A stretch of 64,000 nucleotides of DNA from Thermoleophilia bacterium SCSIO 60948 (GTDB taxonomy: Bacteria; Actinomycetota; Thermoleophilia; Solirubrobacterales; 70-9): NCBI GenBank assembly GCA_021496505.1, contig CP053031.1, positions 2,906,001 to 2,970,000 of the forward strand, in the 5' to 3' direction. Below, in pieces: positions 26,401 through 34,419 of the stretch; within the stretch, counting starts at the first letter, position 1, and every line of letters begins with the position of its first letter. The notes beneath the pieces were generated by a model that saw nothing but the letters and a program-made list of their open reading frames with translations, did not search any database and was not told where the DNA came from. Both the position numbers and the translations under genes were made by a program.

Positions 26401-27681
26401 TCAGCGACGAAAGAACGCCAGCAGGGTGATCGGACCCTGGCTCTCGCGCAGCCCGTTGAGGACGAGGAAGTCGTCTAACCCGTTGCGGTCGTAGTCGAGC
26501 GGGGTCGCGGACTCCCCGAGGCCGGTCCGGGTCTGGGGGATCGGCTGCGGCGCCAGCCGGCGCCCGCCGCGGCGGTTCAGGTAGAGGCGGTCGGTCCTGT
26601 CGGGCGTCGAGGCGGGCTCGCCGGGACGATCCTCCCCGAGCCGCACCAGGTAGACGTCGTCGCGCCCGTCGCCATCGACGTCGCCGAGCGCGACCGAGCC
26701 GACGTCGTCGGCCGCGCGGCTCGCGATCTGCCCGAAGCGGCCGTTCGCGCGCCCGGTCAGCACCCGGACCCGAGTGCGGCTGGCCAGCGCGATATCGGGG
26801 CGGGCGTCGTCGTTCCAGCGCCCGACATAGGCGTCGCGGCACGAGTCCTCGTTGCGGCGCGTCAGCCGCTCACCTCTGAAACGCCGCTCGCGCACGTTGT
26901 CGAACAGCCACAGACCGGTCTTCGAGCAGATCACGAGATCCTCGTCGCCGTCGCGATCCATGTCGCGCGCCGCCGCGAGGTTGTCGCCGCCGATTGTGCG
27001 GTTGAGGCCGAACCCGGGGGCGGCGCGGAAGCGCGTCCCGTCGACGCCGAGGAAGAACCGGTTGGCGCCCGAGCGCCCGTCGTCGCGCGGGAAGGTGTTG
27101 CCGACGAACAGGTCGGGCCACTCATCGCCATCGGCATCGATGAACGTCGCCTCGCGGCCACGCCCATAGGGGTCGCCGACCCGATACTCCCGCGCCCGCT
27201 CGGAGAAGGTTCCGTCCGCCCCCTGGACCCAGAGCTCGTTGGCGTTCGGTCCGACCCCGCCCCGGTTGCCGCCGTGGGTGCAGTAGAAGTCGATGTCGCC
27301 ATCGCGGTCGATGTCCGCCGCCGGGCACGAGTGGTAGTCGTCGACGCCGGGGTTCGACGGGAAGAGCTGCGCCGTGCGGTCCGCGTAGGTCCCGTCGCCC
27401 TGGTTGATCTCGAGCCGGGGGAAGCGCGTGTTGTGGAGCACGATCAGGATGTCCTCGAGGCCGTCGCCGTCGAAGTCGGCGACGGTCGCTCCGTGTGACT
27501 TCGTCGTGTCGGCGATCCCCGCGTCAGCCGCCTTGTCGACGCCGCGGACGGGGGTCGCGGCGGTGGCGGGGAGCGCCCAGGCGAGGGCGACCGCGACGGT
27601 GGCGGCGAGCAGGAAGAGGAGCGAGGTTCGGTTCCGCACGGACCCGATTGTGCAAAACCGGCCGCGCCGGCGCGCTGTCAT
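26401..27681 (-). CDS. secreted FG-GAP/VCBS repeat protein
   Basis: A 426-residue protein with an N-terminal signal sequence (hydrophobic core about 21-36, ALPATAA cleavage near 42) and at least five FG-GAP-like units with the calcium-loop core DxDxDGxxD: DFDGDGLEDI, DIDRDGDIDF, DADGDEWPDL, DMDRDGDEDL, DVDGDGRDDV and DYDRNGLDDF. This repeat forms a beta-propeller as in integrin alpha chains and is common in exported proteins of unknown function. The ATG overlaps the stop of the amine oxidase gene (ATGA). A GTG 15 codons in would give a more conventional signal peptide and is a realistic alternative start. It is the last gene of the polyamine operon, so a link to that pathway is possible but unproven. 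Confidence 0.85.
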   Translation of the reverse strand: MTARRRGRFCTIGSVRNRTSLLFLLAATVAVALAWALPATAATPVRGVDKAADAGIADTTKSHGATVADFDGDGLEDILIVLHNTRFPRLEINQGDGTYADRTAQLFPSNPGVDDYHSCPAADIDRDGDIDFYCTHGGNRGGVGPNANELWVQGADGTFSERAREYRVGDPYGRGREATFIDADGDEWPDLFVGNTFPRDDGRSGANRFFLGVDGTRFRAAPGFGLNRTIGGDNLAAARDMDRDGDEDLVICSKTGLWLFDNVRERRFRGERLTRRNEDSCRDAYVGRWNDDARPDIALASRTRVRVLTGRANGRFGQIASRAADDVGSVALGDVDGDGRDDVYLVRLGEDRPGEPASTPDRTDRLYLNRRGGRRLAPQPIPQTRTGLGESATPLDYDRNGLDDFLVLNGLRESQGPITLLAFFRR

Positions 27682-28883
27682 ACGCGCTCGCCGATGACCC
27701 GGGCGGCGCGTTTCCCGCTCCGCACGGCTCCCTCCATGAGCGCCGCGAAGCCGCCGGCGGTGTGCTCACCGGCGAACGCCAGCGGGCCGAACCGCCGGCT
27801 CAGGACCCGCTCGACGAGCGGGCCTGCTGACAGCGAGTAGGCGGCGCCGGCCCACGGGTCGTCGTCCCAGGTCGAGAGCGCCGCGCCGGAGAGGTCGAGG
27901 TCGAGATCGGGGCGCAGTCGAACCACCGCCTCGAGCCAGCGGTCGGGGCCGTTCGCGACATCCAGCCGCTCCAGGGCCGCGGGCGAGCCGGCGAAGCAGT
28001 TGAGCGCGATCGGCCGTGTGCCGTCGGCTCCGTGCGCGGTCCAGCACCAGAAGCGCTCGGGTACCGACAGGACCGCGCTCGGCTCGGCGGGCTCGCGCAG
28101 CGGCACGAACAGCTTGGCCGCGTGGCCGTAGGCGATCCCGTCGAGTGCGGCGCGCGCGTCGGAGGGCAGCGGCGGGTCGAACTCGACCCGGCCGATGACG
28201 CTCGCGGGGATCGCGACGATGCAGCGGTCGGCCTCGATCTCGAGACCGTCACCCGTGTCGACGCGGACCGAGTGCGGGCGGGTCCTGACCCGCCGCACCG
28301 GTGTGGAGAGCCGGACCGATCCCGCCAGCCGCTCGGCGAGCGCCTTCGCCACCGAATCGTTCCCGGGTGCGATCGAGAGCGCCGGCTCACGGTCGATGTG
28401 GGCGAGCCCGCCGAGGTCGCGCGCCGAGATGTCGGCCACGTGACCCGCGGCGGAGACCTCGATCCGCGCCCGCAGCGCCTCGCGGGCGCCCTCGGGGATC
28501 GCCAGCGTGCCGAGGAAGCGCTCGGCGTCAGGCGCCTCCTCGGGCTCGAAGCCCTCGAGCCCCGCAGCGACCTTGCGCGCGGCGAACTCGAGCTCGGAGT
28601 GGTCCGTGCCGATCCCCCCGACGGGGTCGCGGCGGCCATAGCTCATCCCGCGCTCGCCGAGCGAGAGTCCGAGCGTGTGCGCCAGGTCGATCAGTGCGTC
28701 GTTGCCCGGCAGCACGAACTCGGCGCCCATCTCGACGGGCGCTCCGCCGCGCAACCGGCGCGACCACGTGCGCCCTCCGACGCGATCGCGGGCCTCGAGG
28801 ACCACCACCTCACGCCCGGCGCGCTCGAGCTCGTCTGCGGCGGCGAGCCCGGCGAGGCCGGCTCCGATCACGACGACTCGCAT
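27678..28883 (-). CDS. flavin-containing amine oxidase
   Basis: A 401-residue FAD enzyme of the monoamine/polyamine oxidase family. The Rossmann dinucleotide motif VVVIGAGLAGLAAADELERAG at the N-terminus continues into LEARDRVGGRTWS, and the C-terminal FAD block reads LAFAGEHTAGGFAALMEGAVRSG. Such enzymes oxidise primary or secondary amines to imines or aldehydes with production of H2O2. No signal peptide is seen, so it is cytoplasmic. The gene begins 37 bases after potA, strongly suggesting that it acts on the amine imported by the Pot system. The exact amine cannot be told. It is followed by the FG-GAP protein gene with an ATGA overlap. Confidence 0.88.
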   Translation of the reverse strand: MRVVVIGAGLAGLAAADELERAGREVVVLEARDRVGGRTWSRRLRGGAPVEMGAEFVLPGNDALIDLAHTLGLSLGERGMSYGRRDPVGGIGTDHSELEFAARKVAAGLEGFEPEEAPDAERFLGTLAIPEGAREALRARIEVSAAGHVADISARDLGGLAHIDREPALSIAPGNDSVAKALAERLAGSVRLSTPVRRVRTRPHSVRVDTGDGLEIEADRCIVAIPASVIGRVEFDPPLPSDARAALDGIAYGHAAKLFVPLREPAEPSAVLSVPERFWCWTAHGADGTRPIALNCFAGSPAALERLDVANGPDRWLEAVVRLRPDLDLDLSGAALSTWDDDPWAGAAYSLSAGPLVERVLSRRFGPLAFAGEHTAGGFAALMEGAVRSGKRAARVIGERV

Positions 28884-28920
28884 CGCGCCCCTTCTACCCG
28901 GTCGGCTCGGCGCTCAGCGC

Positions 28921-30027
28921 TCAGCGAAGAACGAGGCAGTGCTGCGGATGCCAGCCGACCAGGACCTCGTCGCCGGCCTCCCAGCGATCACCCGGATCGG
29001 CGCGGTAGGTCTGGGTATCGACCGCGACGACGCGGGCGCCGCCGCCGAGCGACACGGTCACCTGCGTGGTCATCCCCAGGTAGACCCGCTGCTCGACCGT
29101 CCCACGCAGCCGGACCATCCCGTCGGCGACGTCCTCGTCGAGCGCGATCTTCTCCGGCCGCACCGCGATGTGGACGGAGTCGCCGGGGCCGCAACCGTCG
29201 GGCAGCTCGACGGGCACGGTCTCGCCGATCGCGAGCCGGACACTCTGCGGGTCGGCGACGGTTCCCTCGATCAGGTTCGAGATCCCGATGAAGTCGGCGA
29301 CGAACGGTTCGGTCGGATGCTCGTAGATGTCCTCCGGCACGCCGCACTGCGCGACCTCGCCATCGCTCATCACGGCGATCCGGTCCGACATCGAGAGCGC
29401 CTCCTCCTGGTCGTGGGTCACGTAGACGAACGTGATCCCGACCTCGCGCTGGATCGCCTTGAGCTCGACCTGCATCTGACGGCGCAGCTTGAGGTCGAGC
29501 GCGCCGAGCGGCTCGTCGAGCAGCAGCACCTTCGGGCGGTTGACGAGCGCCCGGGCGAGCGCGACGCGCTGCTTCTGCCCGCCCGAGAGCTGCGCCGGGC
29601 GCGCCGTGGCGCGCTCATCGAGCCCGACGAGCTCGAGCGCCTCGCCGACCCTGCGGTCGATCTCGGCCTTCTCGACCTTGCGGCGCTTGAGGCCGAAGGC
29701 GACGTTGCCGGTGATATCGAGGTGCTCGAAGAGCGCGTAGCTCTGGAAGACCATGTTGACGTCGCGGCGGTAGGGAGGGACGTCCTCGACCGGCTCGCCC
29801 TCGAGCAGGATCGAGCCCTCGGTCGGTTGCTCGAACCCGGCGAGCATCCGCAGCGTCGTCGTCTTGCCGCAGCCCGACGGGCCGAGCAGGCTGAAGAACT
29901 CGCCGCGCGCGATAGACAGGTCGACCCGCTTGACGGCCTCGTGGTCGCCGAAGCTCTTCGAGACTCCGCGCAGGCCGATCGCCTCGTCGGTCTCGACCTC
30001 GGTCGCTCTCTCGCTCGTAACGCTCAT
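28921..30027 (-). CDS. potA: polyamine ABC transporter ATP-binding protein (system 1)
   Basis: A 368-residue ATPase of the PotA/spermidine-putrescine group, with Walker [16 protein letters not shown], signature [19 protein letters not shown], Walker [13 protein letters not shown] and the switch [19 protein letters not shown]-terminal TOBE-type domain (about 270-368) is typical of this subfamily. The ATG at 30027 is the first Met ahead of the ATPase fold; the longer open frame overlaps the permease gene in another frame. It is the fourth transporter gene of the tetR-potD-potB-potC-potA operon, eight bases from potC. Confidence 0.92.
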   Translation of the reverse strand: MSVTSERATEVETDEAIGLRGVSKSFGDHEAVKRVDLSIARGEFFSLLGPSGCGKTTTLRMLAGFEQPTEGSILLEGEPVEDVPPYRRDVNMVFQSYALFEHLDITGNVAFGLKRRKVEKAEIDRRVGEALELVGLDERATARPAQLSGGQKQRVALARALVNRPKVLLLDEPLGALDLKLRRQMQVELKAIQREVGITFVYVTHDQEEALSMSDRIAVMSDGEVAQCGVPEDIYEHPTEPFVADFIGISNLIEGTVADPQSVRLAIGETVPVELPDGCGPGDSVHIAVRPEKIALDEDVADGMVRLRGTVEQRVYLGMTTQVTVSLGGGARVVAVDTQTYRADPGDRWEAGDEVLVGWHPQHCLVLR

Positions 30028-30035
30028 GGCCTCCC

Positions 30036-30944
30036 TCAGCCTCCCGCCTTGAGGACGTTGACACCGCTCTCCTTGCGCCCGAAGACGCGAGGGATCAGGA
30101 CCGCCAGCGCCACCGCGGTCAGCGAGACGACCATCATGATCGTGCCGAGCGCGTTGATCGCCGGGGTCGGACCGAACCGGATCGCCGACCAGATCCGCAC
30201 GGGAAGCGGCTGGGTGTCGAGCCCGGTCGTGAAGTAGCTGAGGACGAAGTCGTCGAACGACAGGGCGAAGCAGAGCAGCCCGGCCGCGATCACCGCGGGC
30301 CACAGGTTCGGGATCAGCACGAGCCGGACCGATTGCCAGCGGGTCGCGCCGAGGTCCATCGCCGCCTCCTCGGCGTCGCGGCCCATGCTCGCGAGCCGGG
30401 CCCGGACGACGATCGTCACGTAGGAGATCGAGAACGTGATGTGGGCGATCACGACGGTCAGGAACGAGAGCTGAATGCCGAGCCGCGAGAACAGCAGCAG
30501 CGCCGAGATGCCGGCGACGATCTCAGGGATGACGAGGGGGATCAGCATCAGGACGTTCGCCGACCCGGTGAAGCGACCGCGCGAGCGCACGAGGCCGATC
30601 GCGAGCAGCGTGCCGAGCACCGTCGCCGCGAGCATCGTCAGCGCGGCGACCTCGAGCGACATCACCAGCGACGCCTTGAGCGAGGCGTCGTTGAAGAAGT
30701 CCTCGTACCACTGCCACGAGAAGCCCTCGATCACCTGGAGCGACTTCTGGCCGTTGAACGAGAACAGGATCACGACCGCGATCGGCACGAACAGGAAGAC
30801 GTAGACGAGCGCCGTCCACAGCTTGAGGAAGCGCGGCCGGTCGAAGCCGCCCTTGCGGCGCCGACGCGGGCCGCGGCGCCGGCTCGCCGACTCGGCGGAG
30901 CGTGGCGCGGCGCCGATCGGCTCGGTCCGGGTCGCGCCGGTCAT
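30036..30944 (-). CDS. potC: polyamine ABC transporter permease PotC type (system 1)
   Basis: A 302-residue inner-membrane permease. A basic, disordered N-terminus of about 40 residues precedes six helices, and the EAA loop that contacts the ATPase reads DAEEAAMDLGATRWQSVRLVLIP. The FLFVPIAVVILFSFN start of helix 1 and the IPEIVAGISALLLF block are typical of PotC/YdcV. The ATG follows directly on the TAG of potB with no spacing (TAGATG). It works with PotB as the heterodimeric channel. Confidence 0.92.
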   Translation of the reverse strand: MTGATRTEPIGAAPRSAESASRRRGPRRRRKGGFDRPRFLKLWTALVYVFLFVPIAVVILFSFNGQKSLQVIEGFSWQWYEDFFNDASLKASLVMSLEVAALTMLAATVLGTLLAIGLVRSRGRFTGSANVLMLIPLVIPEIVAGISALLLFSRLGIQLSFLTVVIAHITFSISYVTIVVRARLASMGRDAEEAAMDLGATRWQSVRLVLIPNLWPAVIAAGLLCFALSFDDFVLSYFTTGLDTQPLPVRIWSAIRFGPTPAINALGTIMMVVSLTAVALAVLIPRVFGRKESGVNVLKAGG

Positions 30945-31799
30945 CTAGATCGCCGCCCTCGCGTCACGTGCCGCCGAGCGCAGGTAGAGGAACATCCAGA
31001 CCGACAGGAAGCCCATCATCACCACGGTCAGCGCGGCGCCGAACGGCCAGTTCTCGTTCACCGTGAACTGCTCTTGGATCAGGTTGCCGACCATGTAGGT
31101 GTCGGGGCCGCCGAGCAACTGGGCGGAGACGAAGTCGCCGACCGCCGGCAGGAAGACGAGGACCGAGCCGGCGAGGATCCCCTGCCGGGTCTGCGGCAGC
31201 GTCACGTGCCAGAACGTCCGAAACGGCGTCCCGAACAGGTCCTTCCCGGCCTCGATCACCGAGCGGTCGAGGCGCTCGATCGACGCGTAGACCGGCAGGA
31301 TCATGAAGATCAGGTAGCCGTAGACGAGGCCGCCGATGACTGCGAACGGCGTATTGATCAGCTGGATCGGCGAGTCGATCAGGCCGAGGTCGGTCGCCGC
31401 GCCGTTGACGAGCCCCTCGTCGGAGAGCAGCGCGACCCACGCGTAGGTGCGGACGAGGTAGTTGATGAAGAACGGCAGGACGAGCGCCGCGATCAGCGCG
31501 TTCTTGTAGCGGCCGCCGTAGCGAGCGATGAAGTAGGCGACGGGGTAGCCGATCAGCAGGCACAACACCGCGGTCGCGAACGCGAACAGCAGCGAGCGCA
31601 GCAGCGTCGGCAGGTAGGTCGGATCGAAGGCGTCGGCGTAGTTGGAGAGGTCGAACGTCTCGAGGTAGACGGTGCGGCCGAGGTCGTCGGTGTAGCCGAA
31701 CGAGATCAGCAGCAGCAGCGAGACCGGCGCGATGAACAGCAGCGCGAGCCAGATGCCGCCCGGCGCGAGGAAGAGGTTCCAGAACCGGTTCTCGCGCAC
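30945..31799 (-). CDS. potB: polyamine ABC transporter permease PotB type (system 1)
   Basis: A 284-residue permease with six helices. Landmarks are LAPGGIWLALLFIAPVSLLLLISFG at the N-terminus, PFFINYLVRTYAWVALL in the middle and the ATPase-contacting loop RSVIEAGKDLFGTPFRTFWHVTLPQTRQGI. The GTG start lies six bases after the potD stop. Length and motifs match PotB/PotH. It partners with the PotC-type permease encoded next. Confidence 0.92.
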   Translation of the reverse strand: MRENRFWNLFLAPGGIWLALLFIAPVSLLLLISFGYTDDLGRTVYLETFDLSNYADAFDPTYLPTLLRSLLFAFATAVLCLLIGYPVAYFIARYGGRYKNALIAALVLPFFINYLVRTYAWVALLSDEGLVNGAATDLGLIDSPIQLINTPFAVIGGLVYGYLIFMILPVYASIERLDRSVIEAGKDLFGTPFRTFWHVTLPQTRQGILAGSVLVFLPAVGDFVSAQLLGGPDTYMVGNLIQEQFTVNENWPFGAALTVVMMGFLSVWMFLYLRSAARDARAAI

Positions 31800-31805
31800 C
31801 GCTCG

Positions 31806-32972
31806 TCAGCTCGCCTTGATCTCGGTCCAGGTGTCGGTCCACAGGCGACGGTCCTCCGCCGTGCCGAGCCTGTACTCCATCCCGCCGTCGCCGAGGGCGT
31901 CCAGGTCGACGTCGATCGCGGGCTCGTCCTTGACGAGCTCGGCGAACTTCTCACGACCTCCCGCGACCGGCTGCGGATAGCCGTTCCAGCCGACGTTGGC
32001 GGCGGCGTTCTCGGGCTGGAGCATCCACTCGATGAACTTGAGCGCCGTCCCGGGGCTCTCGGCGGTGATCGGCACGGCGTAGCAGTCGGTCCCGACCGGC
32101 ACGCCCTCCGAGCAGGTCTCGTAGAGGTAGTTCTCCGGCGCGTCGACCTGGTTTCGAACGTTGACGATGTCGCCGTTCCAGGCCTGGTGGATCCAGGCCG
32201 CGCCCGAGACGAGGTTCGACGTCGAGTTCGTCGAGAAGCCGCGTGCGAACTCCTTCTGCTCGAGCAGCGTCTCCTTCGAGATCTCGAGCTCGTTCGGGTC
32301 GATCGTGTTGAGGTCGAACCCGTTGATCAGGTTGCCCTCACCGATCGCTTCCTGGAAGTCGTCGAGGATGAACATCTTCCCCGCGCCCTCGGGATTGGTC
32401 AGGTCGTTCCAGGACCCCTCCATCCCGCTCACCTGGTCCGATCGCCAGGCGATTCCGGTCGTGTAGTACGTGTAGGGGATCGAGTACTCGTGCTCGGGGT
32501 CCCACCAGACGTTGTCGTAGAACGCGGTGATCTCGTCGGCGCCCTTGAGCTTGTAGGCGTCGAAGCGGGTCAGCAGCCCCTCCTGACGGAGCCGATCGAG
32601 GTACTCGGGGGTCGGGAAGATCAGGTCGTAGGCGCCGCCGCCGCGGAGCTTGGTGACCATCGCCTCGAGGTTGTCGAAGTTGACCTCGGAGATCTCGACG
32701 CCGTATTTCTCCGAGAACCCCTTCTTGAGCGCCGGGTTCATGTACTGCGCCCAGTTGAAGATCCGCAGGTCGCCGTCGATCTTCGGCTCGGCCACGACGC
32801 CGGCGTTGACGCGCTCGACCGGGCGCTGGAGCAGGCACCCCGACAGACCCGCCGCGTAGACGCCGAGCCCGGCCGCGGCGCCCGACCGGAGCAACGAGCG
32901 CCGGGTCATCCCGCGGTCGGGAACGAAGCGCGGCTGGCGTGGCGCGTCTCCGGCGCCGTGCCCGGCGCTCAC
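31806..32972 (-). CDS. potD: polyamine-binding lipoprotein, Tat-type signal (system 1)
   Basis: A 388-residue extracytoplasmic solute-binding protein of the PotD/PotF class. The N-terminal region has a twin-arginine sequence MTRRSLLRSGAAAGLGVYA and a lipobox LSGC at about residue 46, predicting Tat export and lipid anchoring. The mature part starts with GDLRIFNWAQYMNPALKKGF, the classic PotD opening, and contains EYSIPYTYYTTGIAW and VGWNGYPQP, which line the ligand cleft in the family. The GTG start overlaps the TetR stop (GTGA). An internal ATG 21 codons downstream, directly before the twin arginines, would give a more usual signal peptide and is a possible true start. Confidence 0.9.
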   Translation of the reverse strand: MSAGHGAGDAPRQPRFVPDRGMTRRSLLRSGAAAGLGVYAAGLSGCLLQRPVERVNAGVVAEPKIDGDLRIFNWAQYMNPALKKGFSEKYGVEISEVNFDNLEAMVTKLRGGGAYDLIFPTPEYLDRLRQEGLLTRFDAYKLKGADEITAFYDNVWWDPEHEYSIPYTYYTTGIAWRSDQVSGMEGSWNDLTNPEGAGKMFILDDFQEAIGEGNLINGFDLNTIDPNELEISKETLLEQKEFARGFSTNSTSNLVSGAAWIHQAWNGDIVNVRNQVDAPENYLYETCSEGVPVGTDCYAVPITAESPGTALKFIEWMLQPENAAANVGWNGYPQPVAGGREKFAELVKDEPAIDVDLDALGDGGMEYRLGTAEDRRLWTDTWTEIKAS

Positions 32973-33604
32973 GCCGTTCCTCCGACCCCGACCCCGGCGG
33001 CACGCTCGTCGTTCGTCCGCAGCTCGCAGCCGAGCAGGCGTCCGGCCGCGTCTCGCATCAGCGCGCCGAGGCGCTCGGGGCTGACCTCGGCGTCGCCGAG
33101 CGTCGCCTGGATGGCGAGCCCGTCGGTAAGCGCCCCGAGCGCCACCGCGGCCGCGTGTGGATCGGCGACGTCGAACTCACCGCGCTCGAGCCCGCGCCGG
33201 ATGATCTCGCCGAGCAGGCCACGCCAGCGCTCCTCGAGCCGCACGCGAGCCTCGGCGGCGCGTGCGTCGCGCAGCGCCAGCGGCCAGAGCTCGATCCACA
33301 GCGGTTCGGCGCTGTCGGAAACGAGCAGGTCGATCAGGCGCTCCAGCCGCTCGCGCCCGCCCTCCAGGGGCTCGAGCGCGGCGCGTGCCTCGTCGTAGAA
33401 CCCGTCCTCCTCGGCGACGATCGCGCCGAGCAGCAGCTCGTCCTTGGACCCGAACCAGTAGACGACCGCCGGCGGACTCGACCCGGCGCGCTCGGCGACA
33501 TCGGAGATCCGCGTGTTGGCGAGCCCGCGCTCGGCGATCACCTGCGCGGCGGCCGCGAGAAGCTGCGGCCGGCGGATGTGGTCGATCTGCGGGCGTGGAC
33601 TCAC
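32969..33604 (-). CDS. TetR-family regulator of the Pot operon (BetI-like)
   Basis: A 211-residue regulator with an N-terminal helix-turn-helix (RPQLLAAAAQVIAERGLANTRISDVAERAGSSPPAVVYWFGSKDELL) and an all-helical ligand-binding domain. The AVVYWFGSKDELL wording resembles BetI and related amine-responsive repressors. The gene is first in the operon and its TGA overlaps the potD GTG, so it is expressed with the transporter and may regulate its own promoter. A 14-base palindrome lies 78-91 bases upstream of the GTG. The effector could be a polyamine or its aldehyde (inference). Confidence 0.88.
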   Translation of the reverse strand: MSPRPQIDHIRRPQLLAAAAQVIAERGLANTRISDVAERAGSSPPAVVYWFGSKDELLLGAIVAEEDGFYDEARAALEPLEGGRERLERLIDLLVSDSAEPLWIELWPLALRDARAAEARVRLEERWRGLLGEIIRRGLERGEFDVADPHAAAVALGALTDGLAIQATLGDAEVSPERLGALMRDAAGRLLGCELRTNDERAAGVGVGGTA

Positions 33605-33681
33605 GCGCCTCGCCGCCTCCTCGAGTTCGGTTCCCTGTCCTGTCCCTACCTGCGTCCCTGTCGCGACCCCCCGCCGAAACC

Positions 33682-33695
33682 TGAACAGCGGTTCA
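33682..33695. promoter_or_regulatory. palindromic operator candidate for the TetR/Pot operon
   Basis: TGAAC-AGCG-GTTCA, a perfect 14-base inverted repeat in the 135-base gap upstream of the TetR gene. It is a plausible self-regulatory site. The same sequence was not seen elsewhere in the window. Confidence 0.45.
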
Positions 33696-33739
33696 AGTTA
33701 CTCCGGCGTCGCGCGCGATGCAACCGCGTGCCGGTGCCG

Positions 33740-34378
33740 CTAACCGGCGGTTAACTCATCGAGGCTGCGACGAAGCTCGGCCGGCTCGACGCCGACCAGC
33801 CCTGCGACGGACTCGGTCAGGAGCGCGCCGATCCGACCGAGGTCCATGCCCGGATCACCGAGCAGCGCGCGGATCGAGAGCCCGTCGGTGAGACCGACGA
33901 TCACGTCGGCCGCGCCGTCGACGTCGAGGTCGGCGCGGAAGGTGCCCGCCTCGACCCCGCGCCGCAGGACCCCCGCGAACCACTCGTGGTAGCGGGCGTA
34001 GAGCTCGGCGGCGACCGGCCGCAGCGCCGGGTCGCGCACCGCGCGAAGCCAGAGCTCGAACCAAAGCACCCACTCCTCCGACTGCGGGCCGGGAAGCGGC
34101 AGCGATGCGGCGAGGGCCTGCGCGAGACGCGCGACATCGCCGTCGAGCGTCTCCGGGTCGGCCGCGAAGCGGTCGTCGCCCGCGCGCTCGTAGGAGTGGC
34201 GAAGTGCCTCGGCGAGCAGCTCCTCTCGGGTCGAGAAGTAGTGGTGGATCAGCGCCGAGGAGACGCGCGCGCGGGTCGCGACCCTCGCGATCCGCACGTC
34301 GTCGATCCCCTCGGCGGCGATCAGCGCGCAGGCGGCGTCGAGGATCCGGGCGCGCGTGTCCTCTGCCGAAGTCGCCAC
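33740..34378 (-). CDS. TetR-family regulator linked to the Rieske/FAD operon
   Basis: A 212-residue regulator. The N-terminal helix-turn-helix reads TRARILDAACALIAAEGIDDVRIARVATRARVSSALIHHYFSTREELL, and a helical C-terminal domain follows, related in length and sequence (GLTDGLSIRALLGDPGMD) to the neighbouring TetR protein. The GTG at 34378 is selected because the domain starts there. The open frame above it is the shadow of the FAD oxidoreductase. It lies 41 bases after that oxidoreductase on the same strand and is probably the last gene of the Rieske operon. It is the best local candidate to bind the 18-base palindrome found at 39018 and 49333 (inference). Confidence 0.87.
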   Translation of the reverse strand: MATSAEDTRARILDAACALIAAEGIDDVRIARVATRARVSSALIHHYFSTREELLAEALRHSYERAGDDRFAADPETLDGDVARLAQALAASLPLPGPQSEEWVLWFELWLRAVRDPALRPVAAELYARYHEWFAGVLRRGVEAGTFRADLDVDGAADVIVGLTDGLSIRALLGDPGMDLGRIGALLTESVAGLVGVEPAELRRSLDELTAG

Positions 34379-34419
34379 GGCGCTCGAGGCTATCCGCACG
34401 AGTGGCGGGGTGAGCCGCG

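Noticed and set aside
33741-33753. TAACC-GGC-GGTTA palindrome
   Set aside because: It overlaps the stop codon of the TetR gene at 33740, so it is more likely chance or part of a termination structure than an operator.
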